DNA from: Chara braunii | Lineage: Eukaryota > Streptophyta > Charophyceae > Charales > Characeae | Length of the DNA: 39,977 bases | Assembly: GCA_003427395.1 (NCBI GenBank) | Contig: BFEA01000111.1 | Span: 157,806-197,782 of the forward strand | Direction of reading: 5' to 3' | In this document: positions 10,830 to 21,200 of the stretch, in pieces | Layout of the letters: the number at the start of each line of letters is the position of its first letter | How positions within the stretch are numbered: the stretch's first letter is position 1 | Translations under genes and position numbers: made by a program | Notes under the pieces: generated by a model | Database searches by the model: none | The model's input: the letters and a program-made list of their open reading frames with translations, nothing else | Told to the model about the DNA's origin: nothing

Positions 10830-11000
10830 TGAAATCGAAAAGGGGAAAAAAGGGAAAATGCCCCTCCGACTTCCATTTACTTGCGGCATGCCCCTCCGAC
10901 GGCCGACTTACCCTGTTGTGCCCCTGGGCCGTTTGAAGTTTTGTGCAGGCCCCTGTCAGTGGGGGGCGCTGTCGGCCCGAACACCCTTACAAGGGTATTT
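10830..11000 (-). repeat. dispersed repeat family G, copy 1
   Basis: The reverse complement matches 20790-20940: AAATGGAAGTCGGAGGGGCA here against AAATGGAAGTTGGAGGGGCA there, preceded in both by another AGGGGC-type block. It is a short G-rich dispersed repeat of unknown class. Confidence 0.55.
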
Positions 11001-11654
11001 GGGCACATATTTGCAGCTTACAGGAAGAACGCGCCTGACGATATCTAGGGGCGCATCCCATTTGTGTTGATTAGAGAGTGTGTGAGCGCGGACCTTGTGG
11101 GCACGCGTTAGCTTGACAGAACAGTTGATCGATGGAAGACCATGAGACGTCGGTAGAACATGTAAGTGTTAGGCTATAATTTTTGCGGCAGACGCCACCT
11201 CGCTCGCACGGACGGAATCAAGGGCAGCATAGGGTTGATCAGGTAGGACTGTGACTAGAGGAAAATGTTGTCTGACTTACTGGGGGCCGACGTTTCACGG
11301 TCGCACCGAGTGAAATTTCGCGGGCACTAGGTGGACCGTGCACCGTCGATAGTAGGAGCCGCCGCTGAAGCCGAGTCAGGATGGTACAAACTAGAGCAAA
11401 AGTCGGGGTTTCTTCGGCAGAGGGGCGATGAAAAGGCGTTCGTGGCGGGCTATGAGAGGCTCGGCCCGCAGCCATACCATGGTGGAGCGGGCGCGTGTGG
11501 TAGGCCAAGCGGAGCCTCGCCCTCAAGACAACCAAGTGCGGCATTACGGGGCCCTGGACGTAGGCCGTGAGTTAGAAAACGGCCTGGGGCACCATCTGCA
11601 GGCCCAGGCTGGCCGACCGTACTGTTCACATACAGGGCAGCGCATAGCCTGTCT
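11001..11654. other. no recognisable feature
   Basis: GC-rich anonymous sequence with several overlapping ORFs on both strands, none with recognisable motifs. Open frames are expected by chance in GC-rich sequence, so I call no gene. Confidence 0.4.
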
Positions 11655-11912
11655 AGGCTTGGGCTTAGCCCAATTGGTTACAGTGCTAGACTTTCACCAG
11701 GCGGATCCTGGGATCGAGGCCAGCAGCGAGCAGCGGAGGAGCCGAGGAGCGGGCTTTGGAGCAAACCGAGGGGTTGAGGGACCCTCCCTTGGTTTTGTTG
11801 GGGAGTCCGGCAGCGGGTCCCTCCCTTGGTTTTGCTGGGGAGTCCGGCAGCGGGCCCGTGAGGTAGGACCAAGTACCAAGGGTCCCCTTTCCCCATCCAT
11901 TTTTTTTTTTAT
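11655..11912 (+). mobile_element. tRNA-derived SINE with T-tail
   Basis: TTAGCCCAATTGG (11665-11677) fits an A-box and GGGATCGAGGCC (11710-11721) a B-box. Between them GACTTTCACC resembles the anticodon loop of a tRNA-Glu. The body ends in a T-run at about 11900-11910. Within the body a 37-bp unit is tandemly doubled (11782-11818 and 11819-11855). Confidence 0.65.
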
Positions 11913-12109
11913 TAGTACATTACTGCATTCTATCTCCGAGTTTTTATTATTATTTTTCTTATTTTCTATTTTTTATTTTTTATTTGGGACAAGGCCAGCA
12001 CCGGTCTCCGGGACCGGCCATGGAACCCAAGAGCCTACTCAGCCTAGTACACCTACGAACTCCTAACGTATTTGGGCCCTGTCAGCCCGCGGCTGCCCCC
12101 TTGGTTGGT

Positions 12110-12200
12110 GTCCTTCGGGACATCCGTTAAAATTGGAACGATACAGATTAGATTAGCATGGCCCGGCGCAAGAATAAAAACGTATAAGTCGGCGTCAGGC
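12110..12200 (+). pseudogene. U6 snRNA pseudogene
   Basis: GTCCTTCGGGACATCCGTTA and then AATTGGAACGATACAG follow the conserved 5' half of U6, continuing into GATTAGCATGGCCC. The catalytic ACAGAGA box is damaged (ACAGATTAGAT). The 3' part decays after GGCGCAAGAATAAAAACGTATAAGTC. There is no terminal T-run and no plant USE/TATA arrangement upstream. It is clearly U6-derived and non-functional. Confidence 0.88.
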
Positions 12201-13439
12201 CCGACAACTTGAAACGGAGGTTCCTCTCATAGTTGAAGTTATGTCGGGCCGTGCGACGATGGGGAGGCAAGGTGCAAGGCGCTGTGGGTCTGTTGTAGTC
12301 AGGTGATGCGTTAGAGAGAGAGCGGAGCGAGAACGTGACGAGGAAGTCTGAGTCGGGAGGAGGGTGAATGAACCCAGACAAGTTAGCACGTCGGGTACAC
12401 TCGGCGTAGGTAAGGAGGAAGATGTCGGATAGGAGGTCGTGAAGCCTGTCCGATTCGTGATGAGAGCGGACGGGGAGATAACCGAGTCGAAGGGTTTCAG
12501 CCGGGGCGAGCCCGATGGTGAAGTCAGACTAGGGAAAAGGTTAGTAAAAGTAGAGGTTGGTAAGAAATATAAGGGCGCGGGGGTGGCTATGGCGAGGAAG
12601 TAGATGCGATAGGAGGAGAGAAATTGATATCTTCCCCGATTCCTTATAGAATCGGGCGAGGTAGGATTTGAATCGGGGGTTTTCGAGTTGGGCGACCCCG
12701 ATTCCGAAGGCAGGATGGACAGAAAGGGGGTAGAAAAGAAGATAGTGAGGAGCATGCTGCGCGGAGCTATGGACGAAGAGGGGGGAGGATGTCGGACTTT
12801 CGACCGTTTTTCAAATGATCTCGACAAGCGAGAGCACTAAGCTTAGCCTAAGGTTTTGGAAGTGGGCGAGCGCGTTGGTGGAGGCAGATTTGAAGGAAGG
12901 ATATTATTCCGGACGGTATGATGCATACGAACTGCGCCCGAGAGTGAGTGTTGCTATTAAGTTGAGAGTATAATGTATCTTCCCGCCTTTCCGGGGAAGA
13001 TTCATTATCATCCTATATATCTGGTAAAGCACTGTATTAAAGACGGTTTTGAATCCGTTGTTGATCCCAGCAGTTGGCACTAGCCATCTTTATAAAAGTA
13101 GTTACCTCCACTCGTAGGATTCGGCCACCGGCATGATTAGATACTAGAGAGGGAGGGAGGGAGGCGAGCTACCGTATAGAGCTAATGAGATGGGGCGAAC
13201 CTGAACATCAAGGAGGACGGTGTCAGATTGTGAGTTAGTTAGAGCAAATTTGGGGGTGTATCTGCCCAGGGGTTTGGGGAGGATTCATTTAGAAATGTTC
13301 TTTTTTTTGTGGAGATAATTTCCCGCATATGGTCAAACAGTGCCGCATGTCATTATGATATGGAATGCCTCACCGTGTATCCCGATAGGAGACACCTTGT
13401 CACTACCCCTTAGCCACGAACGCGGTTGGGAGATGCCTA
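12201..13439. other. anonymous G-rich sequence with a 15-bp hairpin
   Basis: No gene recognised. The 210-aa minus ORF at 12195-12827 is Ser/Pro/Thr-rich low complexity, as expected from purine-rich DNA read in reverse. A hairpin at 12970-13008 has a 15-bp stem (ATAATGTATCTTCCC with its partner, one mismatch) and a 9-base loop. It lacks a following T-run. Confidence 0.45.
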
Positions 13440-15749
13440 CAACCATTTTGACGATCTAGCTGGGCTTCCATTCGAGTAACGAAGGGCTGCGTCAGAGTCG
13501 ACTGCTGCTTCCCTCTGCGAAGTACAGCTGCTGCATTCCAAGGAGCGGATGCGAACGTTGCTATCTGGGGTCACTACAAAGACCGCGGCAGCTACTGAAG
13601 GGCTGCTATAGCTAGACGACTGTTTGTTTATTACAACTACTGTTCAAATTGGTTGGGCAACAGAATGTCGGCCGACGCTGTCTTGTTCTGAGTAACACCT
13701 ATAGTAACTGCGAGAGCTACTCTGAACTATCGATGTGAGGAGAGAATTGTTGGCCATTACGCTGATACTACCGACGCACGCAGTCTAGTGTTGATACTAT
13801 AGGAGCTAAATGTCCTACCGCCACTGTGGCTCAAGGACGCCGACTAGCTGCGACCAGTGTTGAGCGTGTCGTTATGTTTCTGCTAATGCTATCACGTGCA
13901 TAAAGCAACGGGTTGTGGTTACCTGGCAGGAGTATGATCAGATGTTTCCAGCGGTGACACTCAGACTCTTTGTCGGGGTTGGTTGAAGGGGGCTAAGAGT
14001 GTTAGCCAATGCTCCCTGAGAATGATACCGTCATAAGTTTCGTGCAAGGGAGTGTTGTTGTTATTGTGTGGGGGTGACTGTTACATAGTACAGTATGAGG
14101 GGATTGTCCTCGCTATGGCTAGATGTTGCTGCTAAAGCATACGACTGTTGTTGCTTTTACTGTGTGTGGCTGTATATCACCCGTATCTGAGGGAAGAGAC
14201 GGTAAGGTGGCCATTATCATTGACAGTCTGTAAGACTTTATGTGGTGCTGCAGCAAGTATATCTATAACTGTTGCAACCACGATCATTGCTGCAGGATCA
14301 GGCGGCCACAACGTACAGGCTATGTGTTGATTATGTCTTCGCTGAACTACTGCAGTACAGCCTGCTGTGCCCTTCATACCTTGCTGAGTTTTTCTTGGTA
14401 GGACTTTGCTGTGCACTGCGCTGAACATTACCTACACGAGAACTGTGGGAGACAGGTTCGCCATACTGTGTAAGGAGCTGCTGGGTTTCAGCGGCGGCAA
14501 GGAGTGTTGTCGTCACAAGGGGTTGCTGAACCAGGTTTGGGGACTCGGATGTTGCCGGTTTCGAGAGTTGAAGTGGCTGCTGGCTTATCCAGTCCGGTGT
14601 GGACTTGGGCTCAGACTGTCGGGTGATTCCTCAACCGGGATCGGTATTGCAGTTATTATTGTTGACTCTCAACTACTACTCGGGTGGAACGCTAACCTTC
14701 AGTGCTACTGCGTTCTGAGGCTCGATCGCGGACTCCAACTACCAACTACTATGCATCTGAGATACCTCACATCAACCGAGTAATTAAATATTGTTAATTA
14801 CTGGTCTTGCAGGGCACTTTGGCTGAGCGTTATCTTGCCCTGTTGGTCGGGCTGTGGGAGTAAACTGGTCTTATTGCACTTGCTGAGCATTGTTGGGATT
14901 GTTATTTTGCCAGCCTACTGCGTAGGTTGTTGCTGTCTCAAGTGGGCTATTGCTACGGCCGGTGGTCTTACTCAGGAGGAGACCACTATTACGTCATGGA
15001 GGCCTGGCGAGGGACTCCCACTTTTTAGGACTGGCGCTGTTGCTGCAGGCCGCATCTTGCTGAGTACTCGACAGCAGCTGCGTTAGGCAGCGTTGCCACT
15101 ATGGTTCTGGTGAAGCCAGGTTCCTGTATTGTCAGCCTTGCCGCTAACACGATTGCGGAGGCCCAGTAACAGCAGGTTGTTGAGTAACAGTTGACTTCTG
15201 AGGATTGCAGCGCTGGCCGCTGGGTTACTGTTGTGCGCGGTTGCCATGTTTGTGGCGCTTGGTGATACCTTGTTATCAGTGTGCTCACCACTAAGCATCC
15301 TGGTCGTTGCTGCACCTTTTGCAACTCCATAGTTGTATGCCTCATAACTCATTGTGGCTGCATCTTCTAGTACTGCAGCAGTTGCTGGGCTGTTGCGAAC
15401 TGTTGCGTTGTTCTAAGTACGACAACTGTTTGGAAGGCAGGACTACAGGTCCACGTTGGGCAGCGAGGGGTAGTACGAGGAAAGTGATTGGGCTGCGAGG
15501 AAAGGCTGTTGGTCATAACTTGGAGAAATGGTGGCGTTCGTCAGGAGGGTTGGGTTCAGCATTCTGAATACAGTGTGACCAAGCTCCTGTGACTTGGCTG
15601 CCATTGCGGAGCCCTCAGGCGCATCCAGATTTCAAGGCCCTCTCCCGTGAGTCTGAGCGCACCCCTCTTGTATCTGAGAGTCTAAGACATTTCTTCTTCT
15701 ATCTTTCTTAGTTCTCAGTCTAAGTCTAATTTTTTGGTTACGAGAGGAA

Positions 15750-15811
15750 GGCGGCAGGCGGGATTGAAACCCGTAGGTCCGCGTCAAGACCTTGTGGGAG
15801 GTCCACCCACC
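15750..15811 (-). other. 62-nt tRNA-like fold in element E copy 2
   Basis: On the minus strand GGTGG (15811-15807) pairs with CCGCC (15754-15750). ACGGG (15774-15770) and CCCGC (15762-15758) enclose the loop TTTCAAT. Relative to copy 1 at 3976-4037, a closing-stem A:T pair has become G:C and a T-stem T:A pair has become C:G. One pair became a wobble and one a mismatch. The conserved length and paired changes suggest the fold once mattered. Confidence 0.5.
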
Positions 15812-16082
15812 AATTGCGGGAGCTCTGCCGGAACCCAGACGGGGTTCTGGAGGCAGGAAACACTCAGGTATAATTTCGTCTGACACGTGTGATCCCATTC
15901 CCCTAATTGTTACCCTTGGTTTATCTGAATTTAACTATGTATGGATATTACTTTTGTTTTGTTATGTATGTTAGGACATGCATTGCGAAAAGGTAAATGA
16001 ACAAGTATATGAGAGATCAGATATCCTTCGAGTGAACTAAGGCAAAATGAACAGGGGGAAGGTGGGATGAAGTTGTGTGCAT

Positions 16083-17775
16083 GTATTTGACTGGGTCGAC
16101 CCAAGGCTGGGCTCCTCTAAGTTAATGTGGGCTCAATGCTGTGTTTTATTTATGTTTGTTGGGCTGACTGTATGATCTTTGAGGGTTGGGCCTATCCTAA
16201 GTTGGACGGACCTGTCGCTGTTTCTTTCTGGGGTTTTTGAACAGGAGGATGGACACCCTAAGTTGGGAGGACTCAGAATCCTGATGTTTCTTTTGTAGGT
16301 TGCTGAAAAAACGGACTGGGGATATTCTAAGTTGCGTAGACCCAGTTCTGTGTGTGTCTTCTTCTGAGGGGGACACAGGCATAAGGCTGGGCATACCCTT
16401 AAGTTAGGGCGGCTCCGTCATAAGCCATGAACAAAAAGGTTAACCAAAAATATATAATTTGGATATATATTATACGAACTTATACCATCTGGCAGACCGG
16501 GCACCCTAAGTTGGGAAAGTCAGTCAGTAAACTAGGTATAACAAAAAGAGAAGAGAGATAAGTGAAAAATATAATGAAGGTAACCCGGGCAGAGTGAGCG
16601 TACCCTTAAGTTAGGGCGGTTCAGTTCTATGCTCGTAATAATACAAAGGCGTAGAGAGTTAATATAAATCTTCTTTTATTTTTCCTTCTAAACACAAGGC
16701 AGGATTGGATGTCTCCCTAAGTTGGGTACGTCTGATCATCTGCCTAATAAGAGAGGAACATATAAAGTTTGTGCAAGTACATCAATGGTTGTTCTCTTAT
16801 ATTGTCGTTACGGAGGTTAAGCATACCCTTACGTTAAGGCGGCTTAGTCATACGTCGTCTGTATTTTGTTCAGGCAGATCAAGCGTACCCTTAAGTTAGG
16901 GCGGCCTGGTCATATTGTCTTATGTATCTAAACCTGTTTAAGCTAGTTAGGCGTACCCTTAAGTTAGGGCGGCCTAGTGATATGCTCTTGTCGTTGATGT
17001 TATGTAGGTTGGACGTACCCTTAAACCATAGGTCCCCCTCACGAAAAAAACCTCGGGGTACCGGTAGCGCCGTTTCACGACGGCTACCGGTAGTACAGCG
17101 TGGAAAACCGGGCGGGCCTCCGTACGAAATTTTGTGACAAAAATTTAAAATAAATCGAATTGGCGCGAATTATTTCACCATCAAAATGATTTTGTTTTTT
17201 TTTCTGATATTTTTTCCTGAAAGATCACGACCTAATCTACGGACCCTCAAATTTTTAGACAGTTTGGTGAATTATTATGAGCACGAAAAATCGGCAAAGT
17301 TGTCGCTTGGAAAACGACGGGATTTGGACCCGTCAACCTCCGCACAACCCGGCGCCTCAGTACGGTCGCCGCCCCTCCGTACAACCCAGCCCTAACTCAC
17401 CGGTATCAGGGGTTTTCGGTGGCGGGGGGACCTATGCTTTAAGTTAGGGCGGTCTGACCATTCGTCGTTCGTACTTGTTTTAGGCAGGTTAGGCACACCC
17501 CTAAGTTGGGGGAGCCTAATCCTATGCCCTATGTAACCTTGTCTATGAGCTGACTAGGCATACTCTTAAGTTAGGGCAGTCTAGTTTATGCTTTATGTTG
17601 TCAGTTAAGTAGAAGTCAGGCGTACCCTTAAGTTAGGGCGGTCTGGTCATATGTTTTATGACTAGAGTTCATGTGGTGTTGGGCATACCCTTAAGTTAGG
17701 GCAGTCCAGTTATGCGTAATTTTACTTGTTTACTTAGGCAGGTTTGACATACCCTTAAGTTAGGGTGTTGTGTGA
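16083..17775 (+). repeat. irregular tandem array with CCCTTAAGTTAGGG core
   Basis: About 18 units spaced roughly 55-110 bp apart. The best-kept core reads GGCGTACCCTTAAGTTAGGG, then CGGCCTAGTCATATG-like sequence. The 14-base CCCTTAAGTTAGGG is a near-palindrome. Early units (16083-16330) are more diverged, with CCTAAGTTGGA-type cores. Spacers between cores vary, unlike a simple satellite. One core, at 17018-17442, is split by an inserted element. Confidence 0.88.
17025..17438. mobile_element. 414-bp TIR element inserted at TTAA
   Basis: TTAA at 17021-17024 and TTAA at 17439-17442 flank terminal repeats ACCATAGGTCCCCC and the reverse complement of AGCATAGGTCCCCC. Removing the insert and one TTAA restores a perfect array core. 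There is no coding capacity. TTAA duplications are typical of piggyBac, which is rare in plants, but a TTA or TAA duplication with slightly different ends cannot be fully excluded. A degenerate tRNA-like piece lies near 17318-17390. Confidence 0.85.
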
Positions 17776-18890
17776 TCCTATGCCATAGGTAAGGGAGGTT
17801 ACGAAGGGAAAAGAGACTGAGCGATCTAACGAACTACTTGGGTCAAACTTATGTGGGATTGTGAGAGATGTTTGTTTATGCATGCTTATAGGCTCTCACT
17901 TTGGGGTGTCTTTTTTATAGATTAGCTGTTTAGACGCTCGCCAAGTGCTGAAGCCATAGGAAGATGAGATGGATGATGGGAGGGAGAACTTGGGATTTAG
18001 ATAGGACTGACCCTGCTAGGAGTTAGGATCAGGGCTAGCCACACTCTCGGTTAGAGGTTGTGCGGGCTATCATTTGATTCTGAGTCATCAAGCAGGTGTC
18101 AGAAGATAGTCCCAAGTATAGCTTGCTTGTCATTCTGCTTTTCAGCCTTGTATAAATCTTGACAGCCTCTTGTTCCTACGGGAAGTGCTGCCGAAATTTC
18201 TGCAAATCTGAAAGAGTAGTCACTTTTTGACTTATAGAAATTCTGAAAAGGCAATTTTTCTACGGGAAACGCTGCCGAAATTTTGCAGAATTTGAGGAGT
18301 TAGAATATTTTTCAGCTAGACTACTTAGCAGGCCTATCTTGGATAAAGGAGATGTTCAGTGGTTTGATACTAGTAGAGGAGCTAGGTTACGAATCAGGGA
18401 GTATTCCCCTTTTTGGCATGAACATAGTAGTGGTTCATTTGGCATGTACTGTGATGCAGGTTTCCATATTTCGCCTGAAGGTTTGATCTGATCAGCCTGA
18501 TCCTCCAAAGGGATCGCTCTTCTATTATCACTGATAACATGTTGGTTGCCGATTCTCCTGCCTCTCAACCTAAGGCCTTGGCCCTTGCCAGGTTTTGTGT
18601 GTTTCTTTGGGTTCTTACCCAGTTTCTTTATAAATGATCACTTCTTAAAGACTGAGTATTTTCCTTTGTTGAGGATTGGCGGGGAAATGGTTGGGCTTCT
18701 GTGCATAAGGCAGGGTGTGAGTTGCAGGAGGCTGAAAAGTTGACCCCATTAGCGTGTGTGATGTTGTTTGAATGTTGTGCGTATGAATGCAGGTATGTAT
18801 GGAAGATTCTCGATTGAGTCTTGTTGACTGATTATGTATTGGATTCAGATGGGCAAACCACATAACTGTCGTGAGAGTGAACTACCCCAC

Positions 18891-19324
18891 AACCTTTGTT
18901 TGAGTGGGATTGTTCTCTTCCCACCCTGATAATGTGATAGTCAGAGTAAGCGTACGCTCGAGTAACCCTCAAAAGGTTATGCGACCGCACACTTACGTTT
19001 TCCCCTACTCAAAGATTTTACCTGGTCGGACGTTAGTCCCAGGCCGGGAGTTCAACATCCTTGTCCATGACGTTGAGTGGCTTGCGGTCCAGTGGAAACA
19101 GAAGCGCCGCAAGGAGGAGGGGTTGTCCCCCTGCCCCTCGGTCCGGCGGGGCGTTCATGTTTCCCATGCCAACGTCTAGTACTCCTTTTTCTTTTTCCTT
19201 GTTTGGATTATCTTGGTGGAATGATAAAGTTCCGGGTGGGAGGAGTAGCGTGTCGCTGGTGATGCGCCAGACAGCTCACCACCGCTCCGAATTCCTTCCT
19301 GCCCTAGGGACCATCTTACCCCCC
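18891..19324. other. no recognisable feature
   Basis: Unassigned sequence between element E and the D repeats. The overlapping ORFs at 18904-19360 have no recognisable motif. Confidence 0.4.
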
Positions 19325-19950
19325 ACCCTTTGGGACACCTCAGGGTGCAGAAGATGGTAACGCCCTCAAGCCGGTTTTGTGCTCACTAAAGGTTTACCCC
19401 CCTTAGCGCGCACTTCAGCCAACGCCTGAGCGTCGAGAGCGACCCCATGGCTCAGATGAGGCCACTCGGGTATGGGCACTACATAGTGCGCCGACATCAC
19501 GACTGCTTACGCAAATCTGCATTGTTGGTCGGTATGCGTAGGTTCCGCGTCCACACAACTTTATGTTAACCCGCGCGCGCGACACTTACCAATTTTCGTG
19601 CTCGAAAGTTATGGGAAGAGCGAAGAGGGCAAAAGCGCGTTATGGCCAGTAGACCCAAGTTTCGGCAGCGCGAAACGACGCAAGAGCAAGGGAATAAGCC
19701 CTAGTCGGCCTATGGGGACCGCGTACGCACCTCTAATGCTTCGAACATCGGGTTGCCTATGGGTCTGAGTTTGGGCATCACCCGCACGCATCTTTCTCGT
19801 TGGCCTACCTCTTCCCCTTGGAACAACTATCAGACTATCTGCAGTTGTTTCCTCCTTTAAGTTTTCATGGTTGGACGTTGTAGTCTGTGGTAGCTGTCAA
19901 AGTCAAACCCCTTGATTTCGACTACCAAAACAACCTTGAAGTTGTCTACT
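19325..19950 (-). repeat. dispersed repeat family D, copy 2 (degenerate)
   Basis: This region parallels the copy that follows it. Both start near GGGTGCAGAAGA, share a GCGC..TTCAGCC / GCGC..TGTCAGCC block at 19410 and 20035, and share AAAGTTATGGG at about 19607 and 20148. Alignment by eye is patchy. It looks like a diverged tandem neighbour of copy 3. Confidence 0.4.
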
Positions 19951-19954
19951 CAAC

Positions 19955-20750
19955 CCCTCTGCATAGGGTGCAGAAGAGGGTGTGGTCGTCAACCGCGCAT
20001 GGCGGTTGTCTGGCTCCGAGAAGGTAACCCTTCAAACGCGCTTGTCAGCCGACACTTGAGTGCCGAACACGACCCTCGAAATTATCAAGTGTCGCGCGGT
20101 TACGAGTAAAATCCAGCGCACAATACCTATCTGAGTCTCGCAGTAAAAAGTTATGGGTCGGATACTGAAGGGACTAGGAGTGTTGATGTGTTGTTTGTGG
20201 TGTTTGTTTTGTGTGTTCCCATGTGTTGCGTATGGGTAGATGTGAGTGTTGTGGTGTAACACGTGGTTGCGTCCTAGTCGACCGACGTCGAGTCGCGTTT
20301 GGGACGTCAGCCCCCCAGAACGTCGATTCGCGCGCGGGTGCGATTTTTGGGCGTTCGACCGCACGTAACCCCTATGCTACAGCGAACGAGAAACGCCCTC
20401 GGTTGGACCACCTCTGCAATTGCATACGAAAAGCTTTCGCACGTGGTTCAGTAGCTCGGCGGGGATACGCCCACCTAAGGGATGGTGACAGCTCCCGCAG
20501 GTGGAGGTAAGCGGTGCCTCGCGTACCCTGTCCTGTCGTAGGGGCTCGCGAGAGGTACGGCTGGCGCATTCGGTCGGAGCGGCAAACGCTCTCCGCGACA
20601 AGTCCTGCATAATCCAGCGTGACGCGGTCGGGAGGGTCCCCGTGCGGGACCGATGCGCTCGACAGCGCAACTTTCCAGCATGCCCTTGTGGCTTTTGGTT
20701 GGTACTCGCGGTCGTTCCCCTGACCCTGGGAGGGGAGCTACCGGGCCATA
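19955..20750 (-). repeat. dispersed repeat family D, copy 3
   Basis: The reverse complement aligns with 935-1600 over most of its length, including the CACCATCCCTTAGGTGGGCG block and TTTCTCGTTCGCTG. The two copies are about 19 kb apart and inverted. Open frames on both strands are probably by-products of high GC. Confidence 0.6.
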
Positions 20751-20789
20751 CTCGAAATTTGGAGTCGGTACCGGTAGGGGCATATTGAA

Positions 20790-20940
20790 CATATTTCAGG
20801 CCCAAACGATGCCAGAGGTTTTTCGGAAAGTTCATTTGTTGTCAGAGGGGCGGAAAGTTCAATCGTTGTCAGAAGGGCATACCGGAAATAAATGGAAGTT
20901 GGAGGGGCATTTCAAAAACTTTCCCAAAGACGAAAGACAG
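20790..20940 (+). repeat. dispersed repeat family G, copy 2
   Basis: Matches the reverse complement of 10830-11000. Internally it holds tandem-like GTTGTCAGAGGGGC / GTTGTCAGAAGGGC blocks. Confidence 0.55.
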
Positions 20941-21016
20941 GGGTCGGTTTTACAAAAATGGACAAAAAAAAAAAAACCTCGGGTCTGTACTTCCAACAAT
21001 TCTTGGGTGCACACCA

Positions 21017-21200
21017 ATGGGCCTAGCTCAGTTGGTACACCCATGAACTATTGAAATATAGACCCAAGTTCGAATCCAGATACAATCAGATGACCAGAAT
21101 AAAATCGTTATAAATTACTTGGGGCCGGTCAATTTAATGATGATATCTCAAGGATCCAGCGGCCTAGCTCAGGGCATACTCACACTAGTACACAGGTTTG
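21017..21200 (+). mobile_element. tRNA-derived SINE
   Basis: TAGCTCAGTTGG (21024-21035) is an A-box and AGTTCGAATCC (21067-21077) a B-box. The following body (ATACAATCAGATGACC...) matches the SINE body in the palindrome arms (ACAATCACATGACC at about 8540). A second, degraded CCTAGCTCAG lies near 21162, so the element may be dimeric. Confidence 0.65.

Larger units (their letters stand above)
13440..18890 (+). mobile_element. large non-coding element E, copy 2
   Basis: This is the plus-strand counterpart of 1910-5040, longer and with the same order of blocks. 13440-15560 is a degenerate stretch rich in CTGTTGCTG/GCTACTG-like triplets. 15605-15870 matches 3905-4150, including the 62-nt tRNA-like fold. 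15895-16060 matches the T-rich block near 3780-3900. 16083-17775 is a tandem array. Near 18180 and 18255 lies the CTACGGGAARYGCTGCCG motif, and 18730-18830 matches the 3' block. No coding region or terminal repeat was seen. The left boundary is the least certain. Confidence 0.58.

Noticed and set aside
11428-12066. 212-aa plus-strand ORF
   Set aside because: Runs across a SINE with an internal duplication and T-tail; a composite chance frame.
12195-12827. 210-aa minus-strand ORF
   Set aside because: Ser/Pro/Thr-rich low complexity from purine-rich DNA; no domain, and it overlaps the U6 pseudogene edge.
16083-17775. Interstitial telomere array
   Set aside because: TTAGGG-like strings occur only once per 55-110-bp unit as part of a palindromic core, not as tandem heptamers.
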